Source: Mucilaginibacter phenanthrenivorans
Lineage (GTDB): Bacteria > Bacteroidota > Bacteroidia > Sphingobacteriales > Sphingobacteriaceae
Length of the DNA: 64,000 nucleotides
Reading direction: 5' to 3'
NCBI RefSeq assembly: GCF_024721155.1
Contig: NZ_JAHVAP010000007.1
Span: 1 to 64,000 of the forward strand
The notes beneath the pieces are model-generated. The model had not been told where the DNA came from. It saw only the letters and a program-made list of their open reading frames with translations, and did no database searches. This document shows positions 43,228-52,481 of the stretch, one piece after another. The translations under genes were made by a program, and so were the position numbers. The stretch's first letter is position 1, and the number at the start of each line of letters is the position of its first letter.

Positions 43228-44388
43228 ATGACCCCTTTTAAAAAAGCTATACTTTTTTTGCATCGCTGGCTCGGTTTTATAACCGGGCTGGTGGTGTTTA
43301 TTGTAAGTATTACCGGGTGTATCTTTTGTTTCCAGGACGAAATCCAGGATGCTATTCACCGTTATCGGAAGGTCGAGGTACAAAACAAGCAATACCTGGC
43401 GCCTTCAGCTTTAAAGCAAACGGCGCTCAAGCAGCATCCGGGCGCTAAAGCAAACTATATATATTATTATGGTAAGGACAGGCCCGCCGCGGTATTGGTA
43501 AATCACCCTAAAACGGGTTTCAAGTACGTTTATATAAACCCGTACACCGGAGTTATTGCCCATACAGAAGACCCGCAAAGCAATTTTTTTATCGTGGTTG
43601 AGTATATCCATTTGTACCTTTTGTTGCCGCCGAAAATCGGGACATTGGTAGTTGGGATCTCTGTTATCATATTTGTTTTGATCATGATAACCGGCATTGT
43701 GCTCTGGTGGCCTAAACGTAAAACGGATCGCAAGCGCAGCTTTAAAATAAAATGGAACGGCCGCTGGCGGCGGGTAAATTATGATCTGCATAATGTATTA
43801 GGCTTTTACGCAACGAGTATCGCCATTATTTTGGCCATCACCGGGTTGTCTATAGCATTCGACTGGGTGCGCAACGGAATTTATAATGTAGCTAATTTGG
43901 GTACAATCCATGCATCTGAAAAGTCAATTTTTAAATCCGATTCCTTGTTAAAATCAGCCACAATAAATAAACCGGTAATTGACCGGGCATTGCTGGTGGC
44001 TCAAAGTAAGTCTCCCGCGGCAGAAATGTTTTTAATTTATGATGATGACGCAATTGCCGGTACAGTAGGCGTAACCGCATACGCCAAAACCCTGCACTTT
44101 TATAACAGCGACAGCTATACGTTTGATAAGTACAGCGGCAAACTTTTGCAACTGCTGCCTCATACTAAAAAAAGCCCCGGCATGAAGATGAATGAGATGA
44201 ACTATGATATCCACGTAGGGCAGATCCTTGGCTTCGCTGGCAAGATCATTGCTTTTTTAGCCAGCCTGATCTGCGCAAGCCTGCCAATAACCGGGTTTAT
44301 CATTTGGTGGGGAAAACGGAAAAAATCAAAAAAGAATAAGCCAAGACAAATAGTTCACAGGCGATTGGAAAAGCAGTTGGCAAGATAG
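43228..44388 (+). CDS. PepSY-associated transmembrane protein (iron uptake partner)
   Basis: A 386-residue inner-membrane protein of the PepSY_TM family. First helix HRWLGFITGLVVFIVSITGCIFC, central helices around 130-160 and 185-215, and a final helix before the basic C-terminus. A conserved His pair (HRWLGF, DLHNVLGFY, YDIHVGQILG) suggests heme or metal redox. Such proteins sit next to siderophore receptors and are thought to reduce ferric siderophores. The start is 2 bp after the receptor stop, so they form one operon. Confidence 0.9.
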   Translation: MTPFKKAILFLHRWLGFITGLVVFIVSITGCIFCFQDEIQDAIHRYRKVEVQNKQYLAPSALKQTALKQHPGAKANYIYYYGKDRPAAVLVNHPKTGFKYVYINPYTGVIAHTEDPQSNFFIVVEYIHLYLLLPPKIGTLVVGISVIIFVLIMITGIVLWWPKRKTDRKRSFKIKWNGRWRRVNYDLHNVLGFYATSIAIILAITGLSIAFDWVRNGIYNVANLGTIHASEKSIFKSDSLLKSATINKPVIDRALLVAQSKSPAAEMFLIYDDDAIAGTVGVTAYAKTLHFYNSDSYTFDKYSGKLLQLLPHTKKSPGMKMNEMNYDIHVGQILGFAGKIIAFLASLICASLPITGFIIWWGKRKKSKKNKPRQIVHRRLEKQLAR

Positions 44389-44470
44389 CATCAATAAAAA
44401 TATTGAACTAAAAAGCACGGAGAAGCCATCACGATAGGCATGTAGTGAAAATCGGGTATCGTAATGGCGG

Positions 44471-44989
44471 CTAAAGCTTAATTTTCAGCCCGTACGTTTT
44501 CTTCATCGTGAGCAATGCTTCCGCGTTTCCCCTGGCATCGTCAACCGGGTTGTGAGTGTGCACCGTCTGCCGCAGATGTTTAAAGTTTTTGAAGGTATCT
44601 TTTTCCATCCCCTTAAATAAACTGCCCAAATTGTAAGAGCTATGCCCGAAAGGGTTGTCGCCGGTAAAGTGATGAAAATACCAACAGATAAACATCCAGT
44701 CGAACCCGTTATTGTCACTGATGAATATAGGCCTGTCTTTACATACTGCTTTTATCCAATCTGCAAAATCTGTCATAACCTGTTTGGGGTCGTCAAATGT
44801 CATTACTTCCTCCCGTGAATGCCCCGACACTGCCAATGCTTCCGGGATAAAGTCATCAGCTATCGGCCTTAATTTCCCATAAAAAGTTTTGTCAAGCTCG
44901 TTATCAACCAAAACTGCTCCAAAAGAAATCATCGAATAATCGCCCGGTATAGGGCCATCAGTTTCTACATCTACCATTATATAAGCCAT
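44471..44989 (-). CDS. DEDDh 3'-5' exonuclease
   Basis: A 172-residue exonuclease of the DnaQ superfamily. ExoI is IMVDVETDGPIPGDY, ExoII the FISDNNGFDWMFICWYFH segment and ExoIII the HNPVDDARGNAEALL motif with the conserved His and Asp. It lacks other domains, so it is a stand-alone exonuclease rather than Pol III epsilon. Cytosolic. The neighbour on the same strand, an SGNH hydrolase, is unrelated. Confidence 0.9.
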   Translation of the reverse strand: MAYIMVDVETDGPIPGDYSMISFGAVLVDNELDKTFYGKLRPIADDFIPEALAVSGHSREEVMTFDDPKQVMTDFADWIKAVCKDRPIFISDNNGFDWMFICWYFHHFTGDNPFGHSSYNLGSLFKGMEKDTFKNFKHLRQTVHTHNPVDDARGNAEALLTMKKTYGLKIKL

Positions 44990-45023
44990 AATTATCTTAT
45001 TTATTCATTTACTATTTGTTTTA

Positions 45024-45722
45024 TTATTTCACTTTCATCGCCGCAGCAATGGCTTTCTGTGCCAGCGGCTCCATTATTTTATAACCAGCAAGCGTTGGGT
45101 GTACGCCGTCCTTTGCCAGGTTGGCCGGCAGGCCTTTTTCGCTATCCACCATTGCAGAATAATAATCAAGGTAGGTAATACTATTTTTAGCAGCGTATTC
45201 CTTTAACATTGCGTTAAGCTGAATAACTTTTTCCGTAGGGGTTATTGATGGCCGCCATGGGAATTTGTTGGCAGGCAATACAGATGATATCACTACCTTA
45301 ATATTGTTTGCCTTTGCCAGTTGAGCCATTGAAACAATGTTTCCAAACACATCCTCCAGTTTCGACGGGCCGTTATTTTCAGCGATGTCATTTATCCCGG
45401 CAAGGATCACCACAACCTTCGGCTTCAGGTTGATCACATCCTCACGAAAGCGTACCAGCATTTGCCCGGTAGTTTGCCCGCTGATGCCGCGATTGATATA
45501 TGAATTGCTTTTGAAAAATGTGGAGTCGTTATTGTTCCAGAATTCGGTAATAGAATCGCCCATGTATACCACGCGGTTCTCGCCTTTGGCTGGGGCCGCT
45601 AATTTGTTGTTTCTTTCTTCGTAACCCTGTATGTTGGCCCAATCCTTGTGTAATTTGTCGTCCTGTGCCTTGGCGCTGAATGCGCAAAGTAATATAAGCG
45701 CCGCCGAGAATAGTTTGTTCAT
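45024..45722 (-). CDS. Secreted SGNH/GDSL hydrolase
   Basis: A 232-residue SGNH esterase with a signal peptide (1-19, ending AKA). Block I is VVYMGDSITEFW (Ser nucleophile), block II SGQTTGQML (Gly), block III VVILAGINDIAEN (Asn) and block V DGVHPTLAGY with the Asp and His. The layout is that of GDSL lipase-acylhydrolases acting on acetylated glycans or lipids. No carbohydrate module. Confidence 0.92.
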   Translation of the reverse strand: MNKLFSAALILLCAFSAKAQDDKLHKDWANIQGYEERNNKLAAPAKGENRVVYMGDSITEFWNNNDSTFFKSNSYINRGISGQTTGQMLVRFREDVINLKPKVVVILAGINDIAENNGPSKLEDVFGNIVSMAQLAKANNIKVVISSVLPANKFPWRPSITPTEKVIQLNAMLKEYAAKNSITYLDYYSAMVDSEKGLPANLAKDGVHPTLAGYKIMEPLAQKAIAAAMKVK

Positions 45723-45897
45723 AGATTGATTATTTTAATTTAAATGTAAAGTTCAAACGGTAAAAATGGAATTATTAGGTAGCGCAAGATATAAACCGGA
45801 AATTGTAAATAAAAAATAAAAAAAATTAAACCATTGAATCCGAATGCGGTCAAACAACCTCACTACGCGATAAATAAGTATAACAAAACATAAAGTT

Positions 45898-46383
45898 ATG
45901 GCATCTACCTATGCAAAACGCTCTGCTGTTATACTTTATGGTAAACTGGCGCTTCCATGTCTGATGTCTGTCGTTTTGCTATCCTGTAAAAACAATAAAG
46001 GGGTCTATAAAAGCAACTGCGATATAGCCATCACTTTTAAAAAGGTAACATTTACCAAACTTATCGACAGCATTAAAAACTATGATCAGCAATATGTTGA
46101 GGTTTCGGGTATTTATAAGGAAGCACGTGAACAATCAGCATTATATAACGATAGCTTATTCACCGACCATTCTGATAAACATGCTATTTGGATAAACTTC
46201 AGTCAGGACTGCCCGCTTTATTTGGAGGGTACCCACACTGGTTTGTTTGAAGCTAGCGATGGCGGGTTTACACCTATGAATAACAAAAATATAACGGTTA
46301 GGGGCAGGATAGACCTGCACAATACCGGCCATTTGGGCCATTATAAAGCTACTATGGACAGGGTAAGCTTCGTTGAATTATAA
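45898..46383 (+). CDS. Small lipoprotein of unknown function
   Basis: A 161-residue protein whose N-terminus carries a lipobox, SVVLLSCKNN. The mature part is rich in beta strands (IDSIKNYDQQYVEVSGIYKEAREQSALYN, NITVRGRIDLHNTGHLGHYKATMDRV), a pattern that resembles OB-like or DUF-type periplasmic lipoproteins. No named family recognised. It ends 2 bp from the convergent MBL gene stop. Confidence 0.65.
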   Translation: MASTYAKRSAVILYGKLALPCLMSVVLLSCKNNKGVYKSNCDIAITFKKVTFTKLIDSIKNYDQQYVEVSGIYKEAREQSALYNDSLFTDHSDKHAIWINFSQDCPLYLEGTHTGLFEASDGGFTPMNNKNITVRGRIDLHNTGHLGHYKATMDRVSFVEL

Positions 46384-46384
46384 T

Positions 46385-47152
46385 TTAGTCGGCCATATTC
46401 AATTGCAAACCGTCATAAGCAAGCTCAATACCACGTGGTAATTCCTTAGCTATGTCACTGTGCAGGCCCAGCCGGTGACTGATATGAGTGAGGTATGTTT
46501 TTTCAGCGCCAATTTCCTGTGCAAAGGCAACAGCCTCGTCCAGTGTAAAATGCGAAATGTGGCTTTCCTTTTGCAGGGCGTTTATCACGAGTATTTTACT
46601 GCCCCTTATCTTGTCCGTCTCTTCGGCCGAAATGATTTTTGCGTCAGTTATATACGTGAAATCATTTATCCTGAAACCAAGCACGGGTAATTTATAATGT
46701 AAAACCTCTATAGGGGTAAAGGTGATGTGACCGATATTAAATGGCTCTGATCCAATGGTATGCAGGTTTAATTGCGGAATCCCCGGGTATTTAAATTCTT
46801 CGAAAATATAATAGAACTCGCGTTTCAGTGCGGCCTGCACCCTCAAATCGCCATACACATCAACCGGCCCCTTTTGCCGGTAGTTAAATGCCCGGATATC
46901 GTCAAGCCCGGCAATATGGTCCTTGTGTTCGTGGGTGAACACTATGGCGTCCAGGCGCTGTACATGGGCTCTCAGCATTTGCTGCCTGAAGTCGGGCCCC
47001 GAATCAACAACTATAACTTTGCTTTTATCCTCAATCATTATGGAAGTACGCAAACGATTATCCCTGGCATCGGTAGAAGTACAAACCTCGCAGTTGCAGG
47101 CAATAACAGGTACGCCCTGCGAAGTTCCGGTTCCTAAAAAAGTTATCTTCAC
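46385..47152 (-). CDS. PhnP-like MBL-fold metal-dependent hydrolase
   Basis: A 255-residue metallo-beta-lactamase-fold protein of the PhnP/RNase-Z-related group. It begins MKITFLGTGTSQGVPVIACNCEVC with a Cys pair, followed by VDSGPDFRQQML, the metal motif HEHKDHIAGLDD, YITDAK and LTHISHRLG. Expected role: phosphodiesterase or tRNA-processing-like hydrolysis. The start is a GTG overlapping the upstream gene's stop (GTGA). Confidence 0.88.
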   Translation of the reverse strand: MKITFLGTGTSQGVPVIACNCEVCTSTDARDNRLRTSIMIEDKSKVIVVDSGPDFRQQMLRAHVQRLDAIVFTHEHKDHIAGLDDIRAFNYRQKGPVDVYGDLRVQAALKREFYYIFEEFKYPGIPQLNLHTIGSEPFNIGHITFTPIEVLHYKLPVLGFRINDFTYITDAKIISAEETDKIRGSKILVINALQKESHISHFTLDEAVAFAQEIGAEKTYLTHISHRLGLHSDIAKELPRGIELAYDGLQLNMAD

Positions 47153-47421
47153 AGTTCCAGTGTTGTTTGTTTAAGCTGCTGATGAAAGGCAATTTGTTTT
47201 TCGTCGAGCAAGTTATAATCCATCTCTAAATCCCGCGCCAGTTCACTAATCGCCAGGATCTTGCTTTCAAGGCCCGAAAATTTGTTTACCACAACTACCT
47301 TGCTGTTCTGCAGCAGGCAGGCGCCGGTTTTAAAGTTCCCTTTTTCATAACGCACCCGGTAACCGCTGGTTCTGAGCAGCAGTTCAAGCTTTTCGAGGGT
47401 ATGGGTGGTTACAGTAAGCAT
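47149..47421 (-). CDS. Small hypothetical protein coupled to the MBL gene
   Basis: A 90-residue cytosolic protein, MLTVTTHTLEKLELLLRTSGYRVRYEKGNFKTGACLLQ..., with one short beta strand pair and helices. The sequence KLELLLRTSGYRVRYEKGNF is a pattern conserved in Bacteroidota beside this MBL gene, from my recollection only. It overlaps the MBL gene by 4 bp. Function unknown. Confidence 0.65.
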   Translation of the reverse strand: MLTVTTHTLEKLELLLRTSGYRVRYEKGNFKTGACLLQNSKVVVVNKFSGLESKILAISELARDLEMDYNLLDEKQIAFHQQLKQTTLEL

Positions 47422-47575
47422 CGGATTTCAAAAATAGGAAGAAAAGTCGGGAAAGTCCGAAAGTCAGTAAAGTCTGGAAGTCTAAAAGATGTAAAAAAAA
47501 CTTTCGGACTTTCCCTACTTTCGGACTATATTGTGCCTTATTTCTCCCAATCAGCCTTAAACGATTTATTAAACT

Positions 47576-48718
47576 ATGGACAAAAGCTCAAATCGCTTTC
47601 TCGCACTCGACGTATTTCGCGGAATGACAATCTGCTTTATGATAATTGTAAACACGCCCGGAAGCGGAGCGGCGCCTTTTGCACCGCTTGAACATGCTGC
47701 ATGGTTTGGATTTACACCAACCGACCTGGTGTTCCCGTCATTCCTGTTTGCCGTAGGTAATGCCATGAGCTTTGCCATGAAAAAGTTTGCCGGGCAAAGT
47801 AATTCGACGGTTGTATGGAAGATTGTTAAGCGGGCAGCCCTGATCTTTTTGTTTGGTTATTTAATGTCGTGGTTTCCGTTCTTTTTGCATGATATAAACG
47901 GCTGGCATTTCCAGTTAACGCCGATAAGCCATACCCGCATTCTTGGCGTTTTACAGCGGATAGCCATATGTTATATGATCGCTTCACTGCTGATCCATTT
48001 TATAAAATCAACTACAGCTATTGTTATCATCAGCGTTTTGCTGTTGTTTGGCTATTGGTTTATCCTGCTCATTTTTGGCGATCACGCACAGCCTTATGGC
48101 ATGCTCACCAATGCAGGAACCTACCTGGATAAGTTTCTTATTGGCGATGATCACCTGTATCACGGCGAGGGTGTTGCCTTTGATCCCGAAGGCTTTTTAA
48201 GTAACCTGCCGGCTATAGTTAATGTTATCTGTGGATATTTCGCCGGGCGCTATATACAGGAAAAGGGCAAGCGCTATGAAACCATCGCGAAGCTGATGCT
48301 TTGGGGGGCGTTATTTATCTTTATAGCCTTGTGCTGGAACATGGCATTCCCCATCTCCAAAAAACTATGGTCGAGTTCGTTTACCTTGTTAACAGTAGGT
48401 ATCGATTTGATATTGATATCTACCTTAGTTTACATTATCGAGATCAGGCAATATAACAAAGCTAACTGGACGGCATTTTTTACTACAGTAGGGAAGAACC
48501 CGCTGCCGGTTTATCTTTTCTCCGAGCTTTTTGTTGTCTGCCTATGGATGATCCAAATTACCCCGCAGGACAATATTTACGGCTGGATCAATAAAGTGCT
48601 CTTCCAGGTAATAGCGCCGGGAGCAATAGGCTCATTGCTCTTTGCCATCTTTTACATGCTCATCTGCTGGACATTCGGAAAGATTTTGGATAAGAATAAA
48701 ATTTATTTGAGGTTATGA
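47576..48718 (+). CDS. NagX-like membrane acyltransferase (HGSNAT type)
   Basis: A 380-residue membrane protein with ten or so helices, similar to heparan-alpha-glucosaminide N-acetyltransferase-type proteins (DUF5009). The start RFLALDVFRGMTICFMIIVN, then AWFGFTPTDLVFPSFLFAVG and the later LLPISHTRILGVLQRIAICY region, are typical. It would move an acyl group across the inner membrane to a sugar. Its promoter region carries a GACTTTCGGACTTTCC-like repeat. Confidence 0.87.
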   Translation: MDKSSNRFLALDVFRGMTICFMIIVNTPGSGAAPFAPLEHAAWFGFTPTDLVFPSFLFAVGNAMSFAMKKFAGQSNSTVVWKIVKRAALIFLFGYLMSWFPFFLHDINGWHFQLTPISHTRILGVLQRIAICYMIASLLIHFIKSTTAIVIISVLLLFGYWFILLIFGDHAQPYGMLTNAGTYLDKFLIGDDHLYHGEGVAFDPEGFLSNLPAIVNVICGYFAGRYIQEKGKRYETIAKLMLWGALFIFIALCWNMAFPISKKLWSSSFTLLTVGIDLILISTLVYIIEIRQYNKANWTAFFTTVGKNPLPVYLFSELFVVCLWMIQITPQDNIYGWINKVLFQVIAPGAIGSLLFAIFYMLICWTFGKILDKNKIYLRL

Positions 48719-48750
48719 GTTGGGGGTGATGAAGTTGCTTTACAAATTCA

Positions 48751-48871
48751 TGTCATTGCGAGCGATAGCGCGGCAACCTCGTAGCTGTACAGGGCAAAAA
48801 GGAATGGTTTACGAACTGAATGCGGCCATGCTTTCGACGAGGTTGCTTCGTCGTTCCTCCTCGCAATGACA
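48751..48871. repeat. Intergenic inverted repeat, copy 6
   Basis: Begins TGTCATTGCGAGCGATAGCG and ends TCCTCCTCGCAATGACA. The arms continue as GGCAACCTCGT and ACGAGGTTGC. It lies between convergent genes (NagX-like and LolA-like) and resembles copy 2 most. Confidence 0.88.
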
Positions 48872-48900
48872 AAAGTTTTTCAACCTCCGTTTACCAATCA

Positions 48901-49581
48901 CTACCTTAAATCCACCACTTCAACACCCTTATGCGCTTTAGCATCAAAAGTGAAAGTATTATCGGCAACTGCTACATTCGGCACAAATGTTTTTAAGGTA
49001 TAAGTGTACTTGTTCCCATTTTTATCGAAAATCAACGCGCTATAGATCTGCTTTTTTGCCTTGTCAATTTCCAGTCTTACTTTAAAAAATGATGTTTTAT
49101 CGTCTTCGGGAGTAAGGTCAATCTCCTGGTAAATTACACCACCGATCTTCTTTTCGCCGGTGTAGATGTATTTATAGCCATGCTCATAAATGGTAAAGAT
49201 CTTTGCCGGATTTAAGCCTCCGCCACTGTTATCAACATTGCCCACCTGCACTTCGTTATCCTTTTTTAGATAGGTCCACTGGGTTTTGCCATCGCTGATA
49301 ATTTCTTGCTCGGCAACGTTTTTGGTAGCTGCATCTTTACCATAAAGGCTCACCTTAAACTTGTTGAGCTTTGATTTGGCAACCAGGGTTCCTGTTTGAG
49401 ATTCCTTAACCCCGGCCTGCTGATTATCTAAAGTAAAAACAAAGTCGGTTTTTACTACATCGTACATTTTGTATTTGGCGCTAACTTTGTTCAAAATGTC
49501 CTTTGCGGCAACGTCCTTTTGAGCGAAGGTGTAACCTGCGCTTAATATGGTGAATAATGATAATAAGAGTAATTTCTTCAT
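48901..49581 (-). CDS. LolA-like outer-membrane lipoprotein carrier protein
   Basis: A 226-residue protein with a signal peptide (1-20, ending FAQ) and a LolA/LolB-type beta-sheet fold. Typical features are KDILNKVSAKYKMYDVVKTDFVFTL at the start and DGKTQWTYLKKDNEVQVGNV in the middle. It lies just downstream of ftsK on the same strand, an arrangement I associate with Bacteroidota. It probably carries lipoproteins or lipids across the periplasm. Confidence 0.88.
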   Translation of the reverse strand: MKKLLLLSLFTILSAGYTFAQKDVAAKDILNKVSAKYKMYDVVKTDFVFTLDNQQAGVKESQTGTLVAKSKLNKFKVSLYGKDAATKNVAEQEIISDGKTQWTYLKKDNEVQVGNVDNSGGGLNPAKIFTIYEHGYKYIYTGEKKIGGVIYQEIDLTPEDDKTSFFKVRLEIDKAKKQIYSALIFDKNGNKYTYTLKTFVPNVAVADNTFTFDAKAHKGVEVVDLR

Positions 49582-49708
49582 TTTGTCGTTCCGGATCTTT
49601 ATCCGCTTTGTATTAGAAAGTATTTTTAAAAAAATGTTTCATTCCTTCTTAATGATCCGTTAGGCTCATCAATTCTATAGCATTAAGAGCAATAGTAACG
49701 ATAAAGGT

Positions 49709-52285
49709 TTAATTATTGTTTTTCTGAAGTGTTTCTAAATGACGTTCCAGGCTGTATTCGTCCGGATATAACACATCGCGCGCCTTACTGCCCTCAAACG
49801 GGCCTACTATCCCTGCGGCTTCCAACTGGTCGATTATCCTGCCTGCGCGGTTATAACCCAGCTTCATCTTACGCTGGATCAACGAGGTTGAGCCCTGCTG
49901 GTGCAATACAATCAAACGTGCTGCGTCCTCAAACATCGGGTCGCGGTTGTCGGGATCAAACTCCTTGGTGCTGCTGGCTTCGCCTTCGCCAACATATTCA
50001 GGCAACAGCATAGCCGACGGATACCCGCGCTGGTTACCAATGAAGTCCGAAATGCGCTCAACTTCATGCGTATCAACAAATGCGCACTGTAAACGGATCA
50101 AATCACTACCGGTAGATAACAACATATCCCCGCGACCGATCAGCTGATCAGCGCCGCCGCTATCCAAGATGGTGCGCGAATCAATCTTCGACAATACCCT
50201 GAAAGCCAGTCTCGACGGGAAGTTGGCCTTAATGGTACCCGTAATGATGTTTACCGACGGCCTTTGTGTTGCAATCACCAAATGGATCCCCACAGCACGT
50301 GCCAGCTGGGCAATACGGGCAATCGGTACTTCAACTTCCTTGCCTGCCGTCATCATCAAATCGGCAAACTCGTCAATCACCAGCACAATAAATGGGAGGT
50401 AACGGTGTTTTTCAGGATCGCTTATTTTGCGGTGTACAAATTTATCGTTGTATTCCTTAAGGTTACGCACCTGCGCATCCTTCAATAGGTCATAACGCTG
50501 ATCCATCTCGATACAAAGCGAGTTCAGCGTATTTACTACCTTCTTTGTGTCTGTAATAATTGCATCGGCCTCATCGGGCAGTTTGGCCAAAAAGTGCCTT
50601 TCTATCTTGCGGAACAAGGTAAGTTCCACCTTTTTGGGATCCACCAAAACAAATTTCAGTTCAGCAGGGTGTTTCTTATAAAGCAAAGAAACCAATATGG
50701 CATTAATACCAACCGATTTACCCTGTCCGGTAGCACCAGCAACCAATAAGTGTGGCATCTTGGCCAAATCGGCAATAAATACTTCATTGCTGATGGTTTT
50801 ACCTAAGGCAATAGGCAGGTCCATCGTAGTATTTTGGTATTTTTCTGTCGATAACACCGACCGCATGGAAACCATCTCCGGATGCTGGTTCGGAACCTCA
50901 ATACCAATTGTACCCTTACCCGGCATCGGCGCAATTATACGGATGCCCAGCGCTGCAAGACTCAGGGCAATATCGTCCTCCAGGTTCTTGATCTTGGAGA
51001 TCCTTACACCCGGTGCGGGGATAATTTCATATAAAGTAACAGTTGGCCCGATGGTCGCCTTTATTTTGTCAATCTCGATGTTGTAATGGTTCAGCGTTTC
51101 AACGATCTTGTTTTTGTTTGCTTCCAGTTCGCTTGAATCAACGCTTATTTTGTTTGAACCGTAATTCTCCAGCAGATCGAGCGGCGGATATTTATAGGAT
51201 GCAAGATCAAGCTTATGATCGTATATGCCGAACTGATCAAGCAAGCTGTTCTTCTTAGCTTCATCTGCCTCCTCAATGTTTAAGATAGGAGTAGGGCGGG
51301 TAAGGCCAACCGTTAACGGGATATCGTTTTGTTCTTCGGTATCATCTGCTTTTTCAGGGTCCGGTGTTAACACAACAGGTTCATGAAAGATTGGGTTCTG
51401 AACAAACTGTTGTTCCTTTACAGGCTCGGGATTAACGGTTTTTTCAACGTTTTGCTTAGATTCCTTCTGCTTGTTTGCACGGCTGCCGGGCCATTCAACA
51501 GGTAAGGAAATCTCTTCATCAACAAGGTCAACGGGCTCGGGCACTATTTCATCCACAGCCGCAGTAGCAACAGTTTTGCTGCTGCGTTTAGGGATCTTAA
51601 AGTCAATATTGTAGGCAATTATCAATATGGTTAGCGCCAGGAATATCAGCACACCGCCGGTACCTGCCTCGCCAATTTGGGCATCAAGCAGGCGGTTGCT
51701 CCAGTAGCCGAAGCCACCTTCCATGTAATTCGGCGTATCGGTCATAAAGGCGTGGAAAAAGCCTATTGCTACCGAAACAAATATCAGCAAAATGAAGCTG
51801 TAAGCCAATGTTCTGCTCATCGAAAGCAAACGCACCTTGAAAAGCAAGCGATAGCCACTAACAAAAAATACGAATACAAATACAAAGGAAGCAAGGCCGA
51901 ACCATTCATAAATGAACTGGTTGGATAGCAGTGCGCCTAATTTACCGGCCCAGTTGTCGGTAACGGGGGATTTTACACCATTTTCCATCAATTCCTGCGT
52001 GGTGCGGAAGAGGTTATGCCAGCCGCCATTCGTTGGAGAAACATAACTTTGATCCTCCTGCCAGGTAAACAGGTAGGAGGTAAAGGCCAGTAGAAAATAC
52101 ACAGAAAGCAGTAGTAAAAACAAGCCAAATATCTTTATCAATTTGCTGTTCAATACCTCGTACGACTGCTGCGAGTAAGCTTTTTGCTTTACAGGCCTCT
52201 CCCTCTCCGTCTTTGCAGATGGCTGGCGCGGCTGATTTTCTTCCTTGAAATTATTTGATTTAAATTGATTTCCCTTTACCGGCAT
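49709..52285 (-). CDS. ftsK: DNA translocase FtsK
   Basis: An 858-residue translocase. Four transmembrane helices occupy about 50-235 after a basic N-terminus, a Pro/Glu-rich linker follows, and the RecA-like motor starts near 380. Walker A is GATGQGKS (about residue 515-522) and Walker B VIDEFADLM. The C-terminal gamma winged helix (HQQGSTSLIQRKMKLGYNRAGRIIDQLEAAGIVG) binds KOPS-type sequences. It coordinates chromosome segregation with division. Confidence 0.97.
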   Translation of the reverse strand: MPVKGNQFKSNNFKEENQPRQPSAKTERERPVKQKAYSQQSYEVLNSKLIKIFGLFLLLLSVYFLLAFTSYLFTWQEDQSYVSPTNGGWHNLFRTTQELMENGVKSPVTDNWAGKLGALLSNQFIYEWFGLASFVFVFVFFVSGYRLLFKVRLLSMSRTLAYSFILLIFVSVAIGFFHAFMTDTPNYMEGGFGYWSNRLLDAQIGEAGTGGVLIFLALTILIIAYNIDFKIPKRSSKTVATAAVDEIVPEPVDLVDEEISLPVEWPGSRANKQKESKQNVEKTVNPEPVKEQQFVQNPIFHEPVVLTPDPEKADDTEEQNDIPLTVGLTRPTPILNIEEADEAKKNSLLDQFGIYDHKLDLASYKYPPLDLLENYGSNKISVDSSELEANKNKIVETLNHYNIEIDKIKATIGPTVTLYEIIPAPGVRISKIKNLEDDIALSLAALGIRIIAPMPGKGTIGIEVPNQHPEMVSMRSVLSTEKYQNTTMDLPIALGKTISNEVFIADLAKMPHLLVAGATGQGKSVGINAILVSLLYKKHPAELKFVLVDPKKVELTLFRKIERHFLAKLPDEADAIITDTKKVVNTLNSLCIEMDQRYDLLKDAQVRNLKEYNDKFVHRKISDPEKHRYLPFIVLVIDEFADLMMTAGKEVEVPIARIAQLARAVGIHLVIATQRPSVNIITGTIKANFPSRLAFRVLSKIDSRTILDSGGADQLIGRGDMLLSTGSDLIRLQCAFVDTHEVERISDFIGNQRGYPSAMLLPEYVGEGEASSTKEFDPDNRDPMFEDAARLIVLHQQGSTSLIQRKMKLGYNRAGRIIDQLEAAGIVGPFEGSKARDVLYPDEYSLERHLETLQKNNN

Positions 52286-52481
52286 CCTGATGTAACCCTG
52301 TTATTATGCAAATATAAAGTTAATAGATTAAACAACTTATCTAGTCGAATTTTTTATTAGTAAACATTTATATCTTCCGGTTTAATCACTTTTTAAAAAA
52401 GTACAGTCCTTGTAAAAAATTAATTACAATTTAACTTTCAGACAATTACCTGCGTACAAGGCCAATATTCCTTAAAGCGAT

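Noticed and set aside
43192..43392. 66-codon minus-strand frame between receptor and PepSY genes
   Set aside because: It is antisense to the PepSY start and has no independent support.
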